A DNA stretch of 13,595 nucleotides from Rhizophlyctis rosea (Eukaryota > Chytridiomycota > Chytridiomycetes > Rhizophlyctidales > Rhizophlyctidaceae). The DNA lies in the NCBI GenBank assembly GCA_027596075.1, contig JADGJC010000576.1, forward strand, positions 1 to 13,595, written 5' to 3'. Shown here piece by piece: positions 1 through 8,296 of the stretch (positions within the stretch are counted from its first letter, which is position 1; each line of letters begins with the position of its first letter). Made by a program: the position numbers and the translations under genes. Below the pieces are notes generated by a model. The model worked only from the letters and a program-made list of their open reading frames with translations, was not told where the DNA came from and ran no database searches.

Positions 1-233
1 CCATTACGGTTATTACACTAAGAATTAGAGTGTTTCGACTGAGCCGTTTTCCACGCGAACAAGGGGCTGAAAGGGTCCTTCAGCTGGCGTGGCTTAATGA
101 CTGGGCCACAAACAAACAAGGAGCCAGACGGGTGCCACCAAGCCACACATTCAGGGGTCTTTCATGAACGACATCCTGAATTGGACACTTAGAAGACGCA
201 TCCTTGTGAACAGATGAGTGGACCGCTGGGATG

Positions 234-812
234 CTAAAGTAGGTAGAATGCGACTGGCAGTGTGTTTTTGTTCTCTGCGGCATGCGACCATTTCTTCATC
301 AACGGCGTGGGTAATTCCGTATTGGCCCCATGATGGGAAGAAAGCGACATTCTCGCATTACAACGATCCCATTGCATTGATTTAACCAATATGGATTCCA
401 GTTTGATGAATCCTCGGTGTCGGTAAACTGCCAGGCTGATATTAGACAGGAGGTTTGCCAGCATAAACAACTCCTGTGGTTCAGGTAACCAGTCGTAGAT
501 CTTGTTGCCGAATTCACTAACGATAATTAGTTCAAACACGTGATGGGGGACTTGGTCCTCTTCATGGATGAAGTACATCAAGACTAGCGGTGGAATATGA
601 TCGCCTTTAGACTCATATTTATGATTGAGCGTATTCGGAAGTGCAACAAGTAACGCTCGTATCTTCCCTTCATACGATGCGACTGATTGGAATATGGATG
701 ACGACATAGAGCGTGATACCTCCCTTCCTAGGTGTACTATATTCTGGGGTTTGTTGAGCCTAAGAGGGTATGCTAAGGCCAATATTGATGCTGGCCGACC
801 AGCCAGGATATC
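234..812 (-). CDS. candidate terminal exon, unknown protein
   Basis: An open frame of 192 codons ends in a stop at 234-236. It is too long to be comfortable as chance in DNA of this composition. There is no convincing ATG at the left of the frame; the frame starts best after a candidate AG acceptor (AAAG before GATATC, exon first base 812), so I read it as the last exon of a spliced gene. The middle of the protein looks like an ordinary soluble globular protein: hydrophobic and charged residues alternate, with stretches such as HHVFELIIVSEFGNKIYDWL and ELFMLANLLSNISLAVY that would form helices or strands. I see no known motif, no signal peptide and no Cys pattern. The upstream exons could not be traced with confidence. 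Function unknown; the exon could also be a relic. Confidence 0.38.
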   Translation of the reverse strand, partial: DILAGRPASILALAYPLRLNKPQNIVHLGREVSRSMSSSIFQSVASYEGKIRALLVALPNTLNHKYESKGDHIPPLVLMYFIHEEDQVPHHVFELIIVSEFGNKIYDWLPEPQELFMLANLLSNISLAVYRHRGFIKLESILVKSMQWDRCNARMSLSSHHGANTELPTPLMKKWSHAAENKNTLPVAFYLL

Positions 813-1701
813 CTTTGGGTAGGAGCAGCACAGATTACGGTTAACCGAATCATTAGATGATTACAATCACGCATTGACCTTGAAACAAAGGTTGTTATTT
901 CCACGATGACTGGGCGACGTCAGGCAGAAGTGTACACTGACAGATTTGGACTGCGCCGATGCATTGGTCAAAGTCTACCCCCCCCATTTGCAGTTTCGCG
1001 CGAAGACGACGTTGCGAGAATCTGTGCTGGAAGCCTGGAATGTTACCGCAGAACCTGGTCCAGGCGGTGATGGCACAGTCACAATTATGGCTGCGTTTTT
1101 CCAAACTTGGCAAACTGCATTGCACTGCGTGGCGCAGTATTTGGCGAAGGCTGTGCGTTGTCCTTCATGATACGAAGTTTGCGTGGCTGGCACTTCCATT
1201 CCATAGCAAATCATTGATAATCCAGGCAGTTGCAGTAATAGTTTTTGCAGGCGAGGCACCAGTGTAAGCACGGTCAAAATTATATGCCATCGGTATCGAG
1301 CGTGCCAGGAACATGGGAGTATCATGTTTTTGCAAGTCTGTCACGAGATTCAAGCTGTTACAGCCAGTTGCGAAAAAATCTTCCATGGCAGATATCATGC
1401 TGTAGAAGACATCGTAAGTCCCAGTTCCATACCATCCTACACGTCCAGTCTAACTTTCTCCAGCCGTACGCTGTCATATGGCCAGTGTGCTTGCTTCCCA
1501 TCCGTCCGCCAGTATTATCCCCTCCTTTTTCATCATGCCACAGCGGCAAACGACCTCATCTACGCCGCCGCCGCCCAGCCCGCTTCCCACCCTTTCCAAC
1601 ATTCGCCAGATTGCTCAGATATTGAATGGTTTTTGGATCGTCCTCGCCCAGCACGCCTTTCGCCCATTTTACTCAGTCCAGGTACCACGTTTCCGCCTCC
1701 G
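813..1701. other. no resolved gene; scattered minus-strand open frames
   Basis: This stretch lies between two weak minus-strand candidates. The best coding-like piece is a minus-strand frame from about 1429 down to 1165 that is open for roughly 88 codons and includes NLVTDLQKHDTPMFLARSI. A plausible donor (G|GTGCCT) sits near 1260. Another minus-strand frame is open at 975-1325. I could not join these in phase with either neighbour, so they may be exons of one poorly preserved gene that also includes 234-812, or nothing. No RNA gene or repeat was seen. Confidence 0.25.
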
Positions 1702-2153
1702 TTAATCTCCCCTGCCCTGGCTGATTTTCTTTATCTTCTTTCCAAGCTCATCTGCCTGCTTTGCGTTTTTGCGGACCTCGACTGCCGCTTGGTGTAAGCG
1801 CCTGTCCAAGTCGATGACAGATGAAACGGTACCATATACCACGTCAACCATCTGCGCATTTGATGATGACCGAGATTTTCGAGAAGTTAGTGTCAAGGAG
1901 TCTTGACTTTTACCAGAAAATGATGTGCGATACCTCCGGCGTGTATCCTAACTGATTTCTTTGACGAGTATCCCTATCGGGCCAAAACCCCTGATGGGCT
2001 TGCCAAAGCTTCTGCAGCTTAAATTCCACGTCAATATACACTCATTTCTTCTGGAAAAATCTAAGACCTTGAGCTCACCTGTCGCCACTTGCAAGGCTCT
2101 CCCGCAGGATGAGTCGGCAACAATATGGCAAAGAAACGGACCGGCAAAGTCTT
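1702..2153 (-). CDS. candidate two-exon 3' end of an unknown gene
   Basis: Two minus-strand open segments join in phase 0. Exon 2079-2153 (25 codons) ends at a GTGAGC donor, and exon 1947-1702 (81 codons plus stop) follows a TTAG acceptor, leaving a 131-nt intron (1948-2078). The second exon begins with a basic, Ser-rich stretch (SLTLTSRKSRSSS) and ends in a strongly helical, Lys/Glu/Gln-rich segment (AAVEVRKNAKQADELGKKIK) that would suit a coiled coil. No family is recognised. The acceptor proposed for the first exon is weak, and nothing upstream is resolved. The model rests only on open frame, splice signals and amino-acid composition. Confidence 0.25.
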
Positions 2154-2872
2154 CTTTCAAACTGCATTCAAAGTGAGAGATCGTGTCAAACTACTTTCCA
2201 TGAAAACACCATGTGGAATGTCGCCAGCATCTAAATTATTTAACGAGGACGGCCAGCGAACCGAGTCAATGGTTGAGGCGCTTTCCACCAAAGCTCATGA
2301 GAGCTCGTTCGATATCGATTGGCCTCGCAAGGTAAAACACTCGGACGACTCGGACTGGTGGGGAAGGTGAAACAGGGCGTTTACTATGACCACTATAGTA
2401 TAACCATGATTTTGAGAGAACGATTAAGAATCCTTCTGGGGGTAAAAGAAAGGGCCAGCGGCTGTCTGTCTCGCTGGGGCTGGCTGGGAAAGTGGCCGGT
2501 GTGCAACTTCGTGAAACCCGGGGCGCAGGTGCTTGTGAACATCAGGACCCTCGCGCTCTCGCGTCTCAGAAAGCCGAGAATCTCTCAGGACTTGCTCAAA
2601 CATGGCGCCTTGGGCAATCGCTCACCGACCTCTTTGTTCCACCTGCCAATTAAATTGCAATGTACTCAAAATTGCCTACACAAGTGGAGTTCAAGGTTTT
2701 GATCCTCGTGGGAAACGGGGATCCGCGTACCCTTCACCTTTCACAATCCACAAAGAGCGTCAGCATGCACACATCTCTACTTATAATTCGTCTACCATCC
2801 TATCCTACAAATTCTACCATACCTACCACTACCCTGACCATATTCTAAACACCCTACTCACCTCACCCCTAC
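2154..2872. other. no supported gene
   Basis: Several plus-strand frames of 60-127 codons overlap here, but none has a convincing domain, and they compete with one another. The right part (about 2740-2960) becomes C-rich on the plus strand and runs into the 3' end of the minus-strand gene that follows. It may hold that gene's 3' untranslated region. Confidence 0.4.
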
Positions 2873-5653
2873 CTAAGCAGCAAACCTAACCCCCCGACTC
2901 CCCAGTCCAACACGACTCTTCTCCCTCCTCACTCTCCCCTTCCTCACCCCATCCTCCTCATCACCAAATATATTCGCGGCAATCCCCGCCACGTCACCAC
3001 TATTCCGTCTGCTCATATTCAGCGGGTGGGATCTGGATTGGTACAACACGGAAAGGGAGGCGTTGAGAGGGTTGGAGGCGATGTAGGCTTGCACGCGGGG
3101 GACGGTGTCGTTTAGGGGTTGGAAGGTTTGGGGTTTTGTGGGTGGGGGTTGGTGGTGGTGGGAGTTGGGGTTGGTGCGGAGGGCGCGGAAGTGGGTAAGG
3201 AGGGTTTTTGGGGCGTCTTTGTACCTGGGCAAACGCTTAATAATGATGGATTTTCTTGGGACTGCCATATCCCCCCTCCTCTCCAAAAGCCCCATACTCC
3301 AAAACGCACAAACACCGCCCTTCACGTCCCTCTCCAACACCCCAGACTCACCACATATAAGGCACAACACCATCCCAAACAGGTCTCGGCTTCCTACTCG
3401 GTCCATACTTCACATTCGCACCCAAATCCATATCCACCAGTTTTCCAATCTGGCGATGCCCCTCGACGGTTTTACAGGCTTCCAACCGGTCCTGGCGGCG
3501 AGATTTGAGTGTTGCGCTGAGTTGTGCCCGGCCGGCACGACCGGTGGCGAGGATGTCATAGTGGTGGAGTTCGGTGGGGTTCTAACGGGGAAGATAGAAG
3601 GTAAGGGTATGGGGATTATCTGTTAGGGAGGAGAGGGCTTACTTCTCGTTTGGATTTGGATTTTAGTGGTGTTGTGTCAGCGGAAGTTGGATGTGTGATG
3701 GATGATTTGGAGGATCCGGTGCGTGATTGAGTTCCGGGTGAGAATGGTGTCTGTGCACGAGGTGAGTGAACACATCCACCTCACGACGAGGGTCTGCAAG
3801 AACGAAACGACTTCACAAACACTGGTTGAGAGCACTTACCTTCACCTTCTTCCCACCAGCGAATGCAACCTTATCCGTATCCGCCACCGCGCTCTTCTCG
3901 TGCACTTTAGTTCCCAATGCTTCGATCTCTTCAAACGCTTTGTGGAATTGGTCGCCCGTGTCCTGCAGAAAAAGAATGGGCCCCCTATTCATCAGAAAGG
4001 ACATCCACACACCCACACCAACCCACACATACGGCCCTCTTCAGCCCCTCTGCATGACATATAGCAGGCTCCGTCACCGATCACCCCGCCCAACCCAACA
4101 GAAAGACAACATAGAACAAGCCAGACACACATACCTCATCAATCCCCTCCGGTCTCCCAAACACATACTCTTCCTCCTCCTGCCCCTCTCCCTCCTTCCC
4201 CCCTCCCTTCCCTGTCCTCCTCATCCTAAACACACTCCCTTCAACCGCCTTCCTCAAATCCTGCCACGACCCCTCCCCCACCCCTCCGCCACCAGCACCT
4301 CTTGAAATCAACCCCCTATGACCCGCTAAAGTCGGCAATACTAATCTCTGACTCTGCGACGGACGTCGCTGCGGAGTGGACGGGGTTGTTGAGGTGGATT
4401 GTGATGAGGTTGTTTGAGTGGTTGTTGGCCGCGAGGAGCGGAAGGAAGATTGCCGGGATAGGGCTAGGGTTGAGCGGGAGGCGCGGGAAGGGGGGAGGGG
4501 GAGGGAGGAAGTTGAGGTTGGGAAGTGGGAGGGGGTGCCGTTGCGGCTGAGGGAGTTGAAAGTTGGGTGGAAGCATGTTCGGTAAGAGGTCGTGTGTGAA
4601 TTGAAGTACTAGAAGAATGGATGCGGCTCCTTCCAACACTCCCCACTCCCCAACGGAGCCTCACCTCCCACGATCCATCAACCCTTGAATATACCGCGCA
4701 AACTCCGGATCTCGACTTAGGGGTCTGACAATACTCCAGTCGAACTTCTTATCGTTCGCGACAGCGATCTGGTGCGCGGCCTCTGCCAAGAAAGTTTTAC
4801 AAGACGTATGGTAGAGAGGTTGGTGACACCGAAAACCGAGTGGTGGCCAAACTTTTCAAAGACAAGCTAGGTCTAAGAAAGGCGATTCACACAGCTTTCC
4901 AAGCCTACCTTCATATGCCCTTTTCCGTTCCTCATCTCTCACCGCCCGGTCATGATAAGACAACAGGAACCGCGTCGTAGGATTGAACTGTCACGAAAAC
5001 GATCAGAACATCAAAGGGGTAAGGCAGCCCTCACTCATAGTCCCGCTTACACCTACTCACTTGCACATGTTTCTTAACCCCCTCCCCCTTCCGCACCTCC
5101 CGCATAGGAAATGTGCTTGCCGCTAGAAGCCATCATTTCACAACAGAGTGAGCGCCAGACGAATGAACTCTCATTCCGGATGCTGATCCTCCAGAACATA
5201 ACGAATGATAGAAACCATGCGCCTCATCCTTCTCTTCCCCCCCTCTGTTTCACCTGGAATGCAATACCTACCCTTATGAACGCTCAAAATAGGGAAAACC
5301 CGCATACCCCGCATATCACCCTCCCCCTCCTTCCGCTTCTTTTTGCTTGGCGTTACGGGCGTGGAGCGCCTGGAGGGTGAGAGTGGAGGTAGCCTGGAAT
5401 TGCGGGAAACCCGTTTTTCAAGGGTTATATTATTGTGTTGACCACGAAAGCAGTCAAAAGAAATTCTCCTTCACAAGCACACCGCCCACCATTTAGATTT
5501 GATAATCTTCTCCACATTCTCCTTCTCCGTCCCAGTCGGATCTAGGGAGACGACTCTGTCCGTGAGAGCGGGAAGGGTGGTTGCTCCGCCTATTGCATTG
5601 GCGCTGATGCCGGGCCCGGTTGTGGTGTTGGAGCCGGCTGTTACGCTGGTCAT
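2873..5653 (-). CDS. unrecognised 589-aa basic, Ser/Thr/Pro-rich protein, ten exons
   Basis: Reading the minus strand, the exons are 5653-5490, 5393-5272, 5122-5061, 4987-4909, 4782-4665, 4546-4135, 3962-3840, 3750-3643, 3581-3352 and 3224-2873. All nine introns are GT-AG, 61-172 nt long, and every junction keeps phase, giving 589 residues from ATG at 5653 to TAG at 2873. An SV40-like basic stretch (PSKKKRK, about residues 70-76) suggests nuclear targeting, which is inference. Conserved-looking blocks are separated by disordered Ser/Thr/Pro/Gly/Glu-rich parts: FNPTTRFLLSYHDRAVRDEE (about 117-136), FDWSIVRPLSRDPEFARYI, FHKAFEEIEALGTKVHEKSA, DMDLGANVKYGPSRKPRPVW and VPYMWYKDAPKTLLTHFRAL. I do not recognise the family. 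Exon 2 has an alternative in-frame acceptor 24 nt further in. The first exon is the least certain; translation could begin elsewhere. Synonymous codon use flips between C-rich and G-rich blocks along the gene. Confidence 0.7.
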
Positions 5654-6411
5654 GTATGAGAGAAAGTGCTCGTTCTTGGCCTTTACAGAATGTACGTTGG
5701 CGTTCTGGTAAGTGGATGAGATGGGTTTTATTAAATATGACCAGAATTGTACGATGGCAATTTCGAATTGGAGTTCAGTGCGTACACGGTGCTGAGTAGC
5801 TTTTCCTCACTTCACGATGTATCTCCGTTTGAGACGCTTTCCGTTTACGTATGTGCACCTCGTTTGGAGCTCGAGTAAGCTTCACGGTTCTTTCGTGGAG
5901 TTTCACCCAGATGGGGATTGGGAAGAAGGGGTACTGATTAAAGGAAAAGGGAACTGGATATGCCTCAAACAGGGCAAAAATCTTGATCGGGAGTTTCCTG
6001 ATCAAGTTGCGGTCAAGGAAGGATCCGATCTCGTCCCACGTGGTTGAAATGTCAGACATTCGTTATGATCAAATCATCGGTGATTGGTGATCAGAACCAT
6101 GGAAACGCCAGGGGTGGCTCAACGTACATTTGCATATTATGTGCATGAATTGTCATCGTATAAGCTGCGCTCAAGCATCCTAGTTACACATCCTCGGCCT
6201 TGGACCAAATTGATGAACCTCAATCCTTCAGATGCTACGGCCACCCTGATTTCAATGATCTACGCTCGCGATATTTACAAAAGTCCATATACCCATACCG
6301 ATGGATTCTCATTCAAAGAGTGCGACTTCGAGGTTCATCCACATACTATATACACAGTCCTCAAAGGAGAAGAAAACGACGGACCAAAGGACACCACATC
6401 TACACGTGATT
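5654..6411. other. intergenic; two competing short open frames
   Basis: This spans the presumed 5' side of the ten-exon gene and the 3' side of the MRNIP-like gene, both on the minus strand. A minus-strand frame at 5775-6059 (94 codons) and a plus-strand frame beginning at ATG 6084 are open. The plus one continues to 6488, antisense to the end of the MRNIP-like gene, with segments such as SDATATLISMIYARDIY that are not obviously random. Neither shows a recognisable motif or a splice structure that strengthens it. I annotate no gene. Confidence 0.35.
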
Positions 6412-7441
6412 CTACTCCCCACTCTCATATCCATCTTCCGCATCTCTATCGTCCCAGATGCCCCAGCTCGACGATGTGGCAGGCTTGACCGATTGCGCTT
6501 CCGTTTTCGGAGCGTGTTGTTGCTTTTTGCTGATAGGCGAATACGGAGACGCGTGATTGATAGGAAGACTAGGAGGTGGGGAATGAACTGGATGGTCCGA
6601 GACAGGCGCCGTGCGGGACGAAGATGGTGACGATGACGATGCCGTTGTGATGGTTGCTCCAATCATTTGCACATTACGTCGAAAATTGAACAGTGGTTTC
6701 CGTCCATCTGATCTGTCCTGGCCCTTTGACTTTGCACTCCCTTTTCCATCATCACCTCGCGCTTTCTTGCTCTGCAACTCATCTTCGCCTGTCCTATATC
6801 TCTTCCCCTTATTTCCGCCAATTCTCGTTAGGGTAGTAGTAAGAACCCCTCCTAACGCCGGATCGAACACGTCCTTTGCGGAGAACTCGTCCTCTCTTTT
6901 CTCGTCGTCGCGATACGTGTCCCATCGGGAGGAAGTTAGGGGAGGGGTATGCGTTGCGGTCGTGAGAGTGCTCTTTTCGCTTTTGATTTCCGCCGTGGCT
7001 TCGGTGCGGGCCTGGCAGGCCTCAGCTTCAAGGTAAGAGGTTTCGGTGTGGGCGGCGTCTACTTCGGCACGACGGAGATTGAGTTCTTGCACCACAGGGC
7101 GGCATTCTTTGGCAGATGGGGAGGTAAAGTAAACCTGGAGACAGGAGGAGGAGCAGTTCAGAGCGTGGTCCAAAAGTAGTCATACCGTCATACATCCCAT
7201 AAGAGATATGACGCATAACTTCACAAGTGGCCACATGTACCTTTTTCAAACTTTGCTTGGCGCCACACAAAACGCAAACCCATTTGTTTGACTTCTTTTC
7301 CTACTTTCATATCTGGTCAGTACCTGTGAAGATCGAGAACTGACAGTGACCACATTTCCCATCTTGACAGACCTGCTGGACCTGAAACGCACCACATCCA
7401 CCATCGGAGTCATAACATCTGACTACTTGGAACGTCGGCAT
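6412..7441 (-). CDS. MRNIP-like protein (MRN complex-interacting protein family)
   Basis: Three exons (7441-7373, 7294-7241, 7134-6412) join in phase 0 across GT-AG introns of 78 and 106 nt to give 281 residues. The N-terminal 60 residues match the family signature known from human MRNIP: a Cys-containing start (VVRCYDSDGGCGAFQVQQ), then KWVCVLCGAKQSLKKVY, then AKECRPVVQELN. This is a small zinc-ribbon-like domain; C9, C16, C30 and C33 are the likely metal ligands. The first pair is spaced C-x6-C, whereas human MRNIP has CxxC. A second family hallmark, SSRW..Y, lies at residues 109-115, and an acidic tail with SSSWGIWDD ends the protein; between them it is Ser/Lys-rich and probably disordered. 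In animals MRNIP binds MRE11-RAD50-NBS1, supports ATM signalling at double-strand breaks and protects stalled forks; a similar nuclear role here is inference. The frame stays open upstream to 7594, but the ATG at 7441 fits the family's short N-terminus. Confidence 0.85.
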
Positions 7442-8296
7442 CCCGTATAGATGAGCTTGTGAAAGATTCGGTTGAGATGCAGTGTGGGAAAAAGCAGGTT
7501 TTTGGGCAAAGCCGAGAATGTAAACATTGGCTGGTTGCCGGCTCCAGCCGACGTGAATCGATCCAGATTCGGATGGGGCAAAATTCAACTTCATCCTTAC
7601 ACTTGAACTTCCTGCATGTATTGACTACTCTCAGTATCAAACATCTCCTTTACCTGAAGCGTTCTACCATTGGTGACATGCGCCACTAGATGGAGTGGGG
7701 TTTCGCCACTAGATGAAGTGGGTATTTCGCCTTCACAGTTGACTGCTTGATGTGGTAATTTGTTCCATTCCCACCCAAATTATGCGATCCCCATGTACCG
7801 CATACGAGTCATCATATATTTGAAGAATGCATCTTGTGCGGATGTCGCAATCAACAGGAAGGTGACAGACGTCCCATTTCAGAATAGGTAAGCCGGTAGA
7901 AGGCAAGAATGCAATGGCTTTGATCTGGTCAGCTCCTCCCCTCTGAGAAGCCCCTCACCGAACCGTCCGAACTGCGGCCGCAGCACGCGTTGAGGGTTCC
8001 GCTCAGTATAACTGTATCCGGTGATATGTGCAACACGTTGCATCCAAATGCTCCAAACACGGTGGTGTGGCGCAGGCATTTTTTGGCCCGCGTATTTCTG
8101 CTGCACTCCAGTGGCCTTGCAATGCAAAGTATGCAATTGCAATGAATGAAAATGAAATCGAGAATTGAAAAGCCCAAGCTCGGTCTCTCCCCCTTCCCCA
8201 CCTCCTGGCAGCTTCCCCTTCGTATCTGAAGAAGACCTCTTTGCTCACATCCCTCATAAAGACTGTTGTAGATCCCGATAGAAGGGTCCAGGAAAG
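7442..8296. other. intergenic region between divergent genes
   Basis: The MRNIP-like gene runs leftward and the chitin-binding-Hint gene rightward from this 855-nt stretch, so it probably holds both promoters. Short minus-strand frames (for example 7879-8142 and 8003-8257) overlap without motifs. A small tandem repeat lies at 7681-7732. No clear TATA box is visible; CATAAAG near 8256 is the nearest AT-rich candidate ahead of the Hint gene start. Confidence 0.4.
7681..7732. repeat. short tandem repeat, two copies of about 24 nt
   Basis: The unit CGCCACTAGATGRAGTGGG occurs twice in tandem (starting near 7681 and 7704) with a one-base difference at R and a slightly different end, followed by a third CGCC. 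It lies in the shared upstream region of two divergent genes. No function is implied by the sequence. Confidence 0.7.

Noticed and set aside
2319..2702. 127-codon plus-strand frame as a gene
   Set aside because: No motif, no splice context, and competing frames of similar length in the same interval.
3105..3626. Plus-strand frames of 129 and 173 codons opposite the ten-exon gene
   Set aside because: They are low-complexity Gly/Trp/Val-rich shadows of C-rich minus-strand exons and have no independent support.
4490..4560. Apparent frameshift at a six-C run in the ten-exon gene
   Set aside because: Using the CTCAG acceptor at 4547 instead of the earlier TTCTAG one gives a phase-consistent junction, so no frameshift is needed.
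7442..7594. 51-residue N-terminal extension of the MRNIP-like protein from an upstream in-frame ATG
   Set aside because: The family starts only a few residues before the first Cys, and the ATG at 7441 matches that; the extension shows no features.
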